DNA of 64,000 nt, from assembly GCF_039533965.1 (NCBI RefSeq), contig NZ_BAAAUN010000001.1, positions 1,152,950-1,216,949 on the forward strand, in the 5' to 3' direction. How positions within the stretch are numbered: position 1 is the first letter of the stretch; the number at the start of each line of letters is the position of its first letter. This stretch comes from Microbacterium luteolum (GTDB taxonomy: Bacteria > Actinomycetota > Actinomycetes > Actinomycetales > Microbacteriaceae). The notes beneath the pieces were generated by a model, which did not search any database, was not told the origin of the DNA, and saw only the letters and a program-made list of their open reading frames with translations. Below, one piece after another: positions 34,451 through 44,292 of this stretch. The translations under genes and the position numbers were made by a program.

Positions 34451-34484
34451 GTGAGAGTTCTCACGTCCGGGGCACCGCTAGAGT
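34451..34484 (+). promoter_or_regulatory. gdhA promoter with perfect 14-bp palindrome
   Basis: GTGAGA-GT-TCTCAC at 34451-34464 is a perfect inverted repeat lying where the -35 would be relative to a -10-like TAGAGT at 34479-34484. A leader of about 75 nt then precedes the gdhA GTG. It is a candidate operator, for example for nitrogen control, but it does not match an AmtR or GlnR consensus that I can recognise. Confidence 0.45.
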
Positions 34485-34486
34485 GA

Positions 34487-35938
<1,452 letters not shown>

Positions 35939-35961
35939 TCGCAGGCGCAGAGCGGATGCCG

Positions 35962-36564
35962 TCAGCCGCCGACCTGCCGGTCGTCGGCGTGCCGGGCGAG
36001 CGAGCGGCCGTAGCGCTCGGTGAGCTGCACCATCAGGTCGGGGGTGTCGCGGTCGACGCCGAAGACGTGGCCGGGGAAGTCGAGTTCCGGCTGCGCGGCG
36101 GTGATCTCGGCCTCCCGGTCGGGTGACAGCAGCTGCACGGGGTCGCCGACCGCCACCCAGCCGATCGGGACGACGGTCCCTTCCGGGAGCACCGCGCGTC
36201 GATGCACGATGGCGTTGACCCGCACCTCGCAGCGGTCGCCGACCAGCGCGCCGTTGAAGATGCGGGCGCCCGAGGCGAAGAAGACCTCCTCGCCGACGGT
36301 CGCGCCGGCGATGCTGGCCAGCGTGCCGATGAGGGTGTGCGCCCCGATGTGCACCGCGTTGGCGGCCGTGGCGCGGATGAGGGCGTTCTCCATCACGATC
36401 ACGTTCTCACCGAGAGTGATCGGTCCGCCCTCCGCGGTGATCACGGCGCCGTGCAGCACCTGGCAGTCCGGGCCGATCTCCACGTCGCCGGAGATCACGG
36501 CGGTGGGAGCGATGACGGCGGTGTCATGGATCCGGGGCCGAGCCCCGAGGTGCTCGTACAACAT
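35962..36564 (-). CDS. Left-handed beta-helix protein, gamma-carbonic-anhydrase-like
   Basis: A 200-aa hexapeptide-repeat protein. Repeats such as IHDTAVIAPTAVISGDVEIG and NVIVMENALIRATAANAVHI build a left-handed parallel beta-helix, followed by a C-terminal alpha-helical tail. It belongs near the gamma carbonic anhydrase/YrdA group. However, the three zinc histidines usual there are not all present: MENALIR takes the place of DNSVLH, and VHIGAHTLIGTL that of VTVGHGAILHG. Catalytic carbonic anhydrase activity is therefore doubtful. ATG 36564 has TAGTCT exactly 6 nt upstream. It is divergent from an esterase gene with only 35 bp between start codons. Confidence 0.85.
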   Translation of the reverse strand: MLYEHLGARPRIHDTAVIAPTAVISGDVEIGPDCQVLHGAVITAEGGPITLGENVIVMENALIRATAANAVHIGAHTLIGTLASIAGATVGEEVFFASGARIFNGALVGDRCEVRVNAIVHRRAVLPEGTVVPIGWVAVGDPVQLLSPDREAEITAAQPELDFPGHVFGVDRDTPDLMVQLTERYGRSLARHADDRQVGG

Positions 36565-36599
36565 GCGGCCAGACTAGTCCTGCTCGGTACGCTCGAGCG
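36565..36599. promoter_or_regulatory. 35-bp bidirectional leaderless promoter
   Basis: TACGCT at 36588-36593 lies 6 nt before the ATG at 36600, and on the other strand TAGTCT at 36576-36571 lies 6 nt before the ATG at 36564. The expected -35 position of each promoter falls in the 6-nt gap between the opposite -10 and its start codon. Both transcripts would begin at or next to their start codons. Confidence 0.6.
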
Positions 36600-37445
36600 A
36601 TGACCGAGATCGTTCCGTTTCGCGCACTGCCACTGCAGGCGGATGCCGTCAGCTACGCCTACGGCCCCGACTCGAGGCGTGGCGACGACGTACGCGCCGG
36701 AACCATCCGCACCTTCGAGATCGTCGACAGCGTGGCGTATCCCGGTACGGTGCGCAAGATCTGGGTGCATGCGCCGCACGGCCACGATGCTGCTGCCCCG
36801 GCGGCGGTCATGGTCTTCAACGACGGCTGGTGGTACCTGGATCCGGCCGGCGATGTCCGAGCGGGAATCGTGCTGGACAACCTCGCGCATCGCGCCGAGA
36901 TCCCCTCACTCGTATCCGTCTTCGTCGACCCCGGAGTCTTCCCGGACGCCACGAACCCGAAGAACCGCAACGCGGAGTACGACGAGGCAGATGCGCGCTA
37001 CGCCGGCTTCCTCCTGGACGAGGTGCTACCCCGGGTCGCCGAGACGCACGCGCTGAGGCCCGAGCCGGACCGACGCGGGATCTGCGGAGGGAGTTCCGGT
37101 GGGAACGGCGCCCTCACGGCCGCGTGGCAGCGCCCCGACGGCATCCGCCGGGTCATCTCGTTCAACGGGAGCTTCGCGCAGATGCCGAGCGGCAACCCCT
37201 ACCCCGCGCTCCTCCGCTCCGGCGAGGGCCGCCCGTTGCGGGTCTTTCTGCATGCCGCCCATCGCGACCTCGGCTGGAACGATCGCGATCACAACTGGTT
37301 CGCTGAGAACCTCGAGACCGCCGCGGCCCTGACCCGGGCGGGAACCGATGTCCGCCTCGTTGTCGGCGACGGCGGCCACCATCCGAATCACGGCGGCGTC
37401 ATCCTCCCGGATGCGCTGCGCTGGCTCTGGCGCGATGAGCGTTGA
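36600..37445 (+). CDS. Esterase family alpha/beta hydrolase (Fes/enterochelin esterase-like)
   Basis: A 281-aa alpha/beta hydrolase of the putative-esterase family that includes enterochelin esterases. GICGGSSGGNGALTAAW holds the nucleophile elbow (Ser166 in G-x-S-x-G), and GDGGHHPNHGGVILPDAL holds the probable catalytic His. RKIWVHAP and VMVFNDGWWYLDP match the N-terminal strands of the family. No siderophore genes are nearby, so a general ester substrate is as likely as a siderophore. There is no signal peptide; it is cytoplasmic. ATG 36600 has TACGCT exactly 6 nt upstream (leaderless). Confidence 0.85.
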   Translation: MTEIVPFRALPLQADAVSYAYGPDSRRGDDVRAGTIRTFEIVDSVAYPGTVRKIWVHAPHGHDAAAPAAVMVFNDGWWYLDPAGDVRAGIVLDNLAHRAEIPSLVSVFVDPGVFPDATNPKNRNAEYDEADARYAGFLLDEVLPRVAETHALRPEPDRRGICGGSSGGNGALTAAWQRPDGIRRVISFNGSFAQMPSGNPYPALLRSGEGRPLRVFLHAAHRDLGWNDRDHNWFAENLETAAALTRAGTDVRLVVGDGGHHPNHGGVILPDALRWLWRDER

Positions 37446-37478
37446 CACGGGCTGAGCGACCGATCTACTCTCCCCTGC

Positions 37479-37844
37479 ATGGTCATCGACCGGCTCTTTC
37501 CCATCCTCCGCACGCCCGACCTGCCGCAACTCAGCGGGTTCTATGAACAGGCGTTCGACGCCGAGGTCACCTACCGCTACGACCATGAAGGGGTCGACGT
37601 CTACGTGGCCCTGGCGGTGGGCGGCGGGCAGATCGGCATCGGGCTCGAAGCGGACATCGCGCGCGGCGACGCGATCGCCGTCTGGTTCTACACCGACGAT
37701 GTCGATGCCACCTACGCTGCAGCACTCGCTGCCGGCGCGGCATCCGTCGCTCCGCCCGAGGATCTCCCCTGGGGCGAGCGCGTCGCTCAGGTGCGAGACC
37801 CCGACGGCAACCTGCTCTACGTCGCGACGGCTATTCGACCTTGA
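37479..37844 (+). CDS. VOC family protein (glyoxalase/bleomycin-resistance fold)
   Basis: A 121-aa single VOC unit. RLFPILRTPDLPQLSGFYEQ starts the first module, GDAIAVWFYTDDVDATYAAA the second, and VAQVRDPDGNLLYVATA supplies the terminal D-P-D-G-N-x-x-Y motif with the metal-ligand position. Function may be a small lyase, a dioxygenase or an antibiotic-binding protein; none can be assigned. TACTCT lies 7 nt before the ATG at 37479. It follows the esterase by 33 bp on the same strand. Its 3' end overlaps the convergent mfd gene by 14 bp. Confidence 0.85.
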   Translation: MVIDRLFPILRTPDLPQLSGFYEQAFDAEVTYRYDHEGVDVYVALAVGGGQIGIGLEADIARGDAIAVWFYTDDVDATYAAALAAGAASVAPPEDLPWGERVAQVRDPDGNLLYVATAIRP

Positions 37845-40800
37845 CCGGCTCCGGGAAGATCGCGGTGAAGAGCTGTCCGACCCACTCGAGCAGCTGCGCG
37901 TCGGGCAGGGGCTCGAGCCCCACGCCCACGTCGGCCGCCACCATCGGCATCGGCACCACGAGCGCCTCGCCGCCGGAGACGAGCTTCGCCTTCGGGTACA
38001 GCCGCTGCAGCCGCACCTTGATGGAGTCCTCGAGGCGTGCCGGGGCGATGCGCAGATTCGACCCCATCACCACGACATCCGTCAGCCCCGCGCGCGCGGC
38101 GCGGCGGCGCAGGCGCGAGATCGCGAGCAGCCCCTCGACCTCTTCCGGCGGCGTGCCGTAACGGTCGACGAGCTCCTCGATGACCTGATCGATCGCCTCG
38201 TCCTTCGCCGTGGCCGCGGATGCCGCCGAGAGCTTCTGGTACGCCTCGAGACGCAGCCTCTCGCTGTCGATGTAGTACTCGGGGATGCGCGCGTCGAGCG
38301 GCAGCTCCAGGCGCAGCTCCTGCCCGCTCTCGACCTCGTCGCCGCGGAACGTCGCCACGGCCTCGCCGATCATGCGGAGATACAGGTCGAAGCCGACGCC
38401 GGCGATGTGACCGGCCTGCTCGGCGCCGAGCATGTTGCCCGCGCCGCGCAGCTCGAGATCCTTCAGCGCGACCTGCATGCCCGAACCGAGGTCGTTGTTC
38501 ACCGCGATGGTCTGCAGGCGGTCGGCGGCGGTCTCGGACAGAGGCTTCATCTCGTCGTAGAGGAAGTAGGCGTAGGCCCGCTCGCGCCCACGACCGACGC
38601 GACCGCGCAGCTGGTGCAGCTGGCTGAGGCCGTACTTGTCGGCGCGATCGATGATGATCGTGTTCGCGTTGGAGATGTCGAGCCCGGTCTCGATGATGGT
38701 CGTCGAGACGAGCACGTCGAACTTGCGCTCCCAGAAGTCGTCGACGACCTGCTCGAGCTGGTGCTCCCCCATCTGCCCGTGCGCGACGGCGATGCGGGCC
38801 TCCGGCACGAGTTCGGCGAGCTGGGCGGCGACCCGCTGGATCGACTGCACCCGGTTGTGCACGAAGAAGATCTGACCTTCGCGCAGGATCTCGCGACGGA
38901 TGGCCGCCGCCATCTGCTTGTCGCTGCGGGGCCCCACGAACGAGAGGATCGGATGCCGGTCCTCCGGCGGCGTCGCGAGCGTCGACATCTCGCGGATGCC
39001 GGTGACCGCCATCTCGAGCGTCCGAGGGATCGGCGTCGCACTCATCGCGAGGATGTCGACGTTTGTCTTCAGCTTCTTGAGCGTGTCCTTGTGCTCGACA
39101 CCGAACCGCTGCTCCTCGTCGATGATCATCAGGCCGAGGTCCTTGAAAACGATGCCCTCGGTGAGGATGCGGTGCGTGCCGATGACCATGTCGACGGAGC
39201 CCTCGAGCAGGCCCTGCAGCGTGAGACGCACCTCTTTGTCGCTCTGGAACCGCGACAGCGCCCGCACCTTCACTGGGAATCCGGCGAACCGCTCGGTGAA
39301 GGTCTCCATGTGCTGCTTCACGAGCAGGGTCGTCGGCACGAGCATCGCGACCTGCTTGCCGTCCTGGATCGCCTTGAACGCGGCGCGCACGGCGACCTCG
39401 GTCTTGCCGAAGCCCACGTCTCCGGAGAGCAGGCGGTCCATCGGGATGGGCCGCTCCATGTCGGCCTTGATCTCGTCGATCGTCTGCAGCTGGTCGGGAG
39501 TCTCGGCGAACGGGAACGCCTCTTCGAGCTCGCGCTGCCAGGGGGTGTCCGGTCCGAAGGCGTGCCCCTTCGCGCTCATCCGCGCCGAGTACAGCTTTAC
39601 GAGCTCGACGGCGATGTCGCGCACGGCCTTGCGAGCCTTGCCCTTGGCCTGCGACCAGTCGCTGCCGCCCATCTTGGAGAGCGTCGGGGCCTCGCCGCCG
39701 ACGTACTTCGACAGCAGATCGAGCTGGTCCGTCGGCACGTACAGCTTGTCGCCGGGGTAGCCGCGCTTGGACGGCGCGTACTCCAGGACGAGATAGTCGC
39801 GGATCGACTTGGTGGCGTTGCGTCCGCCGGTCGACACCTCGCGCTTGGTCATCTCGACGAAGCGGCCGATGCCGTGCGTGGCGTGCACCACGTGGTCGCC
39901 GGGCTTGAGCTGCAGCGGGTCGACGACGTTCTTGCGGCGCGAGGCGAGCTTCTTGACAACACGCTGGTCGCCGCCGATCGTGCGGCCGTAGAACTCGTTG
40001 TCGGTGAGGACGGCGAGCTTCGCCTCGGAGATCTGGAAGCCCGCCTCGACCGAACCGGTGACGAGTGTCGCGATCCCGGCCTCCGGAGCTTCGGTGAGCG
40101 ACTCGACGACGCGCGCGGCGATGCCGCGGTCGGCGAGCACGTCGCGCGCCCGATCGACGAGTCCGGAACCCGCGGAGATGACGACGACCCGCCAGCCGTC
40201 CGAGACCTTCGCCTCGACGAACGAGATCGCGCCGTCGACGTTGCCGTGGAACGACGGGATGACGGCGGCATCGAGGTTCGTCGCCTCGGCATCGCCTTCG
40301 CCGAGTCCAGCCCCGAACGGGCTCAGCCGCCACCAGACGCCGCCGCGGTCGCGCACGACCTCGCGCAGCTGGGCGATCGTGCGGAAGTCGCCGGCTCCGA
40401 GATCGATCGGCGCCGAGGCTCCCGACGTGGCCGCGCTCCACGCGGCGTCGAGGAACTCGCGGTTCGTCTCGCCGAGGGTGATGGCGCGCGCGGTCGAGCG
40501 CTCCGGGTCGACGACGGCCGTCGCACTCCCGGCCGGCAGGTATTCGGCCAGCGACTTGAGCGGACCCGACACGGCGGGGAGCAGCGACTCCATGCCCTCG
40601 ACCGGGATGCCCTCGGCCATCTTCTCGAGCATCCCCGAGATCGCCGGGAACCCGCCGATCAGGGCGCGTGCCCGCTCGCGCACGTCAGGTGTGAGCAGCA
40701 GCTCGCGGCTCGGGGGCAGGTCGACACCCGGGATGTCTCCCGGCAGCGAGCGCTGATCGGCGACCGAGAACGCGCGGATCTGATCGATCTCGTCGCCGAA

Positions 40801-41406
40801 GAACTCGACGCGGTACGGGTGCTCCGATGTGGGAGGGAAGACGTCGAGGATGCCGCCGCGCACGGCGAACTCGCCGCGACGCGACACCATGTCGACCCGC
40901 GAGTAGGCGCGCTCCACGAGCTGCTCGGCGACATGGTCGAGCTCGTTCCCCCGGCTGCCGGTCACGAGCTCGAGCGGCGCGATCTCGCCGAGGTTGCCCG
41001 CGATCGGCTGCAGCGCCGCGCGCACCGAGGCGACGACGACGAGCGGATGGTCGCCGGACCACTCGGCGATCCGGCGCAGCGTCTGCAGTCGCTGTCCGAC
41101 GGTGTCGGGGCTCGGACTCAGCCGCTCGTGCGGGAGGGTCTCCCAGGCGGGGAACGTGAGGATCTCGGCTGTCGGGAGGTAGGCCGCGAGCGCATGCGCG
41201 AGGCTCTCGGCGCGGCGGCCGGTCGGCGCGACGGCGAGCAGAGCCGAGGGGTGCCCCGCGGCACCGCGCTTCTCGAGCAGCCCGGCCAGCGCCGGAGCGT
41301 CGAGTCCGTCGACCAGGCCGAGGTCGGCGTCGGTGTGCGCCCAGCTGAGGGCGTCACGGTACAGAGACGCCTCTTCCAAGGCGCGCAGAATCCCCGGAAC
41401 AGTCAC
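37831..41406 (-). CDS. mfd: Transcription-repair coupling factor
   Basis: A 1191-aa Mfd translocase that displaces RNA polymerase stalled at lesions and recruits UvrA. The N-terminal UvrB-homology module (about residues 1-330) includes FPAWETLPHERLSPSPDTV and RRGEFAVRGGILDVFPP. The RNA-polymerase-interacting domain follows, starting near GDHVVHATHGIGRF. The superfamily 2 motor has Walker A SGDVGFGKTEVAVRAAF near residue 660 and MIIDEEQRFGVEHKD near 763. The TRG motif region includes LHQLRGRVGRGRERAYAY. The C-terminal inhibitory domain ends at the stop. GTG 41406 has TAGTCT exactly 6 nt upstream (leaderless). Confidence 0.97.
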   Translation of the reverse strand: MTVPGILRALEEASLYRDALSWAHTDADLGLVDGLDAPALAGLLEKRGAAGHPSALLAVAPTGRRAESLAHALAAYLPTAEILTFPAWETLPHERLSPSPDTVGQRLQTLRRIAEWSGDHPLVVVASVRAALQPIAGNLGEIAPLELVTGSRGNELDHVAEQLVERAYSRVDMVSRRGEFAVRGGILDVFPPTSEHPYRVEFFGDEIDQIRAFSVADQRSLPGDIPGVDLPPSRELLLTPDVRERARALIGGFPAISGMLEKMAEGIPVEGMESLLPAVSGPLKSLAEYLPAGSATAVVDPERSTARAITLGETNREFLDAAWSAATSGASAPIDLGAGDFRTIAQLREVVRDRGGVWWRLSPFGAGLGEGDAEATNLDAAVIPSFHGNVDGAISFVEAKVSDGWRVVVISAGSGLVDRARDVLADRGIAARVVESLTEAPEAGIATLVTGSVEAGFQISEAKLAVLTDNEFYGRTIGGDQRVVKKLASRRKNVVDPLQLKPGDHVVHATHGIGRFVEMTKREVSTGGRNATKSIRDYLVLEYAPSKRGYPGDKLYVPTDQLDLLSKYVGGEAPTLSKMGGSDWSQAKGKARKAVRDIAVELVKLYSARMSAKGHAFGPDTPWQRELEEAFPFAETPDQLQTIDEIKADMERPIPMDRLLSGDVGFGKTEVAVRAAFKAIQDGKQVAMLVPTTLLVKQHMETFTERFAGFPVKVRALSRFQSDKEVRLTLQGLLEGSVDMVIGTHRILTEGIVFKDLGLMIIDEEQRFGVEHKDTLKKLKTNVDILAMSATPIPRTLEMAVTGIREMSTLATPPEDRHPILSFVGPRSDKQMAAAIRREILREGQIFFVHNRVQSIQRVAAQLAELVPEARIAVAHGQMGEHQLEQVVDDFWERKFDVLVSTTIIETGLDISNANTIIIDRADKYGLSQLHQLRGRVGRGRERAYAYFLYDEMKPLSETAADRLQTIAVNNDLGSGMQVALKDLELRGAGNMLGAEQAGHIAGVGFDLYLRMIGEAVATFRGDEVESGQELRLELPLDARIPEYYIDSERLRLEAYQKLSAASAATAKDEAIDQVIEELVDRYGTPPEEVEGLLAISRLRRRAARAGLTDVVVMGSNLRIAPARLEDSIKVRLQRLYPKAKLVSGGEALVVPMPMVAADVGVGLEPLPDAQLLEWVGQLFTAIFPEPVKVE

Positions 41407-41467
41407 CGGACAAGACTAGTCGCGCCCACCGACATGGCGGCGCGCGCACGCTCACTAGGCTGTCGGG

Positions 41468-42031
41468 ATGGAAACGGTCACCCTCACCACCGAACGACTC
41501 GTGCTGCGCGCACCGACCGAGGCCGACATCGCCGCGATCGAGGCGGCATGCCAGGACCCGGAGATCCCGCGCTGGACGACGGTGCCGAGTCCGTACACAC
41601 GTGAGCACGCCGAGGACTTCGTGAAGCTCGTGACCGGATGGTGGGCCGAGGGGAAGGAGACCGTCTGGGCCATCTTCGCCGACGACATCCTCGTGGGCAT
41701 GATCGGCTTGCACGACATCGAGACCCACCACGCCGGCGCACACGCCGAGATCGGGTTCTGGGTGACGGCATCCGCTCGAGGCCGGGGATACATCGTCGAG
41801 GCCGCCCGCGCGGTGATCGACTGGGGCTTCGCCGAGCTGGGACTCGTCCGCATCCGCTGGCAGGCCGTCGCCGGGAACGAGCCCTCCGCGCGTGCCGCCC
41901 GAGCCCTCGGGTTCCAGTACGAGGGTCTGCAGCGCCAGGCGCTCACGGGTCCCCGCGGTCGCGACGACGGCTGGATCGCCGGGCTGCTCGTGGACGACGA
42001 CCGCACCCCGGTGGCGTGGCCGGTGCTCTGA
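41468..42031 (+). CDS. GNAT family N-acetyltransferase (RimJ/RimL-like)
   Basis: A 187-aa acetyl-CoA-dependent N-acyltransferase of the RimJ/RimL/Acetyltransf_3 type. TERLVLRAPTEADIAAIEAA is the usual N-terminal strand-helix. AEIGFWVTASARGRGYIVEA contains the pyrophosphate-binding R/Q-x-x-G-x-G/A pattern. LVRIRWQAVAGNEPSARAAR is motif B and includes the conserved Asn before the C-terminal helix. The acceptor (ribosomal protein, antibiotic or metabolite) is unknown. ATG 41468 has TAGGCT exactly 6 nt upstream. It is divergent from mfd, 61 bp between starts, both apparently leaderless. Confidence 0.9.
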   Translation: METVTLTTERLVLRAPTEADIAAIEAACQDPEIPRWTTVPSPYTREHAEDFVKLVTGWWAEGKETVWAIFADDILVGMIGLHDIETHHAGAHAEIGFWVTASARGRGYIVEAARAVIDWGFAELGLVRIRWQAVAGNEPSARAARALGFQYEGLQRQALTGPRGRDDGWIAGLLVDDDRTPVAWPVL

Positions 42032-42097
42032 ACGCCGGCCGTAGGCACGTGACAGTGCTCGAGTGACAGTGTCGGATGCCGATGGCAGGATGACACC

Positions 42098-42961
42098 ATG
42101 CCCGAGATGCCGGAGGTCCAGGGACTCACCGCGTTCCTCGGCGAGCGCGCCGTCGGGCGCACGATCACCCGCGCGAGCGTGGCGGCAATCGCCGCGCTGA
42201 AGACCTACGATCCTCCGATCTCCGCTCTCCAGGGTGCCGAGGTCACGGCATCCGCTCGGCTCGGCAAGTTCGTCGTGCTGTCCTGCGGCGACGACCTGCA
42301 CCTCGTGTTCCATCTGGCCAAGGCCGGCTGGCTGCGCTGGTACGAGGCGCTGCCGGCGACGTTGATCAAGCCGGGCAAATCGCCGATCGCGCTGCGCATC
42401 GCCTTCGACGACGGCAGCGGGTTCGACCTCACCGAGGCCGGGACCAAGAAGTCTCTCGCCGTCTACGTCGTGCGCGATGTGCAGGAGGTCCCCGGCATCG
42501 CGAGGCTCGGCCCCGACCCGCTCGATCCGGGGTTCACGCGCGACGCGTTCGCCGCTCTCCTCGCGGATCGCCGCATGCAGATCAAGGGCCTGCTGCGCGA
42601 CCAGGCGGTCATCGCCGGCATCGGCAACGCATACTCCGACGAGATCCTGCACGCCGCGAAGATGTCGCCGTACGCCATCGCAGGGAAGCTCGACGACGCC
42701 GAGGTCGATCGGCTGTTCACCGCGATGCAGGAGACCCTGACCGAAGCCGTCGCCGAGGCATCCGGCAAGCCGCCCGCCGACCTCAAGGACGCCAAGCGCC
42801 GGGGCATGCAGGTGCACGCCCGACGGGGTGAGACGTGTCCGGTCTGCGGCGACACCGTGCGCAGCGTGTTCTTCGCCGACCGCTCGCTCGAGTACTGCCC
42901 GACGTGCCAGACGGGTGGCAAGGTGCTCGCCGATCGCCGTCTCTCGCGGCTGCTCAAGTGA
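42098..42961 (+). CDS. Fpg/Nei family DNA glycosylase
   Basis: A 287-aa bifunctional base-excision glycosylase/AP lyase of the Fpg/Nei family. MPEMPEVQGL supplies the catalytic Pro2 and Glu3. LGKFVVLSCGDDLHLVFHL holds the conserved lysine loop, IKGLLRDQAVIAGIGNAYSDEIL is the helix-2-turn-helix, and CPVCG...CPTCQ is the C-terminal zinc finger. Whether it prefers 8-oxoguanine (MutM) or oxidised pyrimidines (Nei) is not decided by these motifs. MPEMPEV rather than MPELPEVE suggests one of the secondary actinobacterial paralogues. CAGGAT lies 6 nt before the ATG. Confidence 0.92.
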   Translation: MPEMPEVQGLTAFLGERAVGRTITRASVAAIAALKTYDPPISALQGAEVTASARLGKFVVLSCGDDLHLVFHLAKAGWLRWYEALPATLIKPGKSPIALRIAFDDGSGFDLTEAGTKKSLAVYVVRDVQEVPGIARLGPDPLDPGFTRDAFAALLADRRMQIKGLLRDQAVIAGIGNAYSDEILHAAKMSPYAIAGKLDDAEVDRLFTAMQETLTEAVAEASGKPPADLKDAKRRGMQVHARRGETCPVCGDTVRSVFFADRSLEYCPTCQTGGKVLADRRLSRLLK

Positions 42962-43013
42962 CGAGCACGCGCCGCTCGATGACGCGGAATGAAATGTCCT
43001 CAGACGCGTTGAG

Positions 43014-43019
43014 TACACT
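43014..43019 (+). promoter_or_regulatory. Promoter -10 element of the rib operon
   Basis: TACACT at 43014-43019 would place the transcription start near 43026, just before the FMN riboswitch at 43032. The -35 region (about 42990-42996, TGAAATG) is weak. Confidence 0.4.
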
Positions 43020-43031
43020 CAGAGCATCAAA

Positions 43032-43173
43032 CGTGCTCCGGGGTCGGTGAGAATCCGAACCGGCGGTGACAGTCCGCGAGCGTCTCGGTCCATCCGAGAT
43101 GCCGATCCGGTGGAATTCCGGGACCGACGGTGATGTGAGGGAGACCTCGCTAGTCCGGAAGGGAGGCAGCACG
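43032..43173 (+). promoter_or_regulatory. FMN riboswitch (RFN element)
   Basis: All RFN landmarks are present. The closing stem CGTGCT (43032-43037) pairs with AGCACG (43168-43173). Conserved blocks follow in order: GGGTCGGTGAGAATCCGAAC, CGGCGGTGACAGTCCGCGAG, GGTGGAATTCCGGGACCGAC and TAGTCCGGAAGGGAGGCAGC. When FMN binds, expression of the downstream rib genes falls. The 75 nt to the ribD start holds small hairpins (TCTCC-GATCA-GGAGA and the palindrome GCTCCGGAGC) but no U-rich terminator, so control of translation initiation is more likely than attenuation. Confidence 0.97.
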
Positions 43174-43248
43174 AGGCGTAGCTGTGCGCGCCTTCTGTCT
43201 CCCCTCTCCGATCAGGAGAAGCTCCGGAGCCTCACAGGAGGACGACGG

Positions 43249-44292
43249 ATGGCAGTGAACGGGACAGAGCGCGAGGCGATGAGCCGTGCGCTCGAGCTCG
43301 CCGCCCGCGGCCCGCGCGGCGTGAACCCGCAGGTCGGTGCACTCATCCTCTCCCCCGACGGCGAGGTGCTCGCAGAGGGCTGGCACCACGGTGCCGGCAC
43401 GCCGCACGCCGAGGTCGACGCGCTGTCGAAGCTCGCTCCCGGCGCGGCCCGAGGCGCGACCGCGGTCGTGACTCTCGAGCCCTGCAACCACACCGGACGC
43501 ACCGGCCCCTGCGCCGTGGCGCTCATCGAAGCCGGCGTCTCCCGCGTCGTCTACGCGCTCGACGACCCCGGCGTCGCCTCGGGTGGCGGAGCCGAGCGTC
43601 TGCGCGCCGCCGGCGTGAGCGTCGAGTCGGGCGAGCAGGCGGATGCCGCACATGCACTGATCGATGGATGGCTCACCGCTCAGCGTCTGGGCCGCCCGCA
43701 CATCACGGTGAAGTGGGCGCAGAGCCTCGACGGGCGGGCTGCCGCCGCCGACGGCTCGAGCCAGTGGATCACGGGTCCCGCGGCCAGGGCCGACGTGCAC
43801 CTCCGTCGCGCGCAGGCCGACGCCATCGCGGTCGGCACCGGCACCGTGCTGGCCGACGACCCGGCGCTCACGGCGCGGGACGGCGACGCGCTGTACCCGA
43901 ACCAGCCGATCCCCGTGGTCATCGGAACGCGTCCGACGCCGTCGGATGCCGCGGTGCACCGGCATCCGCATCCGCCCCTGTTCTACGACACCCACGATCT
44001 GCAGGCCGTCACAGCCGATCTGCACGCCCGCGGGATCCAGAGCGTGTTCGTCGAGGGCGGCCCGACGCTGGCCAGCGCGTTCATCGCCGCCGGTCTCGCC
44101 GACCGCGTGCTCGCCTACATCGCCCCCGTCCTGCTCGGCGGCGACCGCCTCGCATTGACCGACATCGGCGTCGCCTCGATCGACCAGGCCCGCCGCCTCA
44201 CCGTGACGGAATGGCTCCCCCTCGGTCCCGACCTGCTCGCGATCGCGCGGCCCGCCGACGACCCTCTCTCTCAGAACGAAGGAACCGACTGA
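43249..44292 (+). CDS. ribD: Riboflavin biosynthesis bifunctional deaminase/reductase RibD
   Basis: A 347-aa bifunctional enzyme of riboflavin synthesis: it deaminates the pyrimidine intermediate from GTP cyclohydrolase II, then reduces its ribosyl side chain with NADPH. The N-terminal deaminase (about residues 1-145) has the zinc motif HAEVDAL plus TLEPCNHTGRTGPC. The C-terminal reductase (about 146-347) starts near RPHITVKWAQSLDGRAA and includes VFVEGGPTLASAFIAAGL. ATG 43249 has AGGAGG 7 nt upstream. It is the first gene after the FMN riboswitch, and its stop overlaps the ribE start (TGATG). Confidence 0.96.
   Translation: MAVNGTEREAMSRALELAARGPRGVNPQVGALILSPDGEVLAEGWHHGAGTPHAEVDALSKLAPGAARGATAVVTLEPCNHTGRTGPCAVALIEAGVSRVVYALDDPGVASGGGAERLRAAGVSVESGEQADAAHALIDGWLTAQRLGRPHITVKWAQSLDGRAAAADGSSQWITGPAARADVHLRRAQADAIAVGTGTVLADDPALTARDGDALYPNQPIPVVIGTRPTPSDAAVHRHPHPPLFYDTHDLQAVTADLHARGIQSVFVEGGPTLASAFIAAGLADRVLAYIAPVLLGGDRLALTDIGVASIDQARRLTVTEWLPLGPDLLAIARPADDPLSQNEGTD

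Noticed and set aside
37543..41604. A 1353-codon open frame on the plus strand
   Set aside because: It is the antisense shadow of mfd, whose motifs are unmistakable. Its composition (Arg/Asp/Leu/Val/His-rich without domains) is typical of antisense frames in high-GC DNA.
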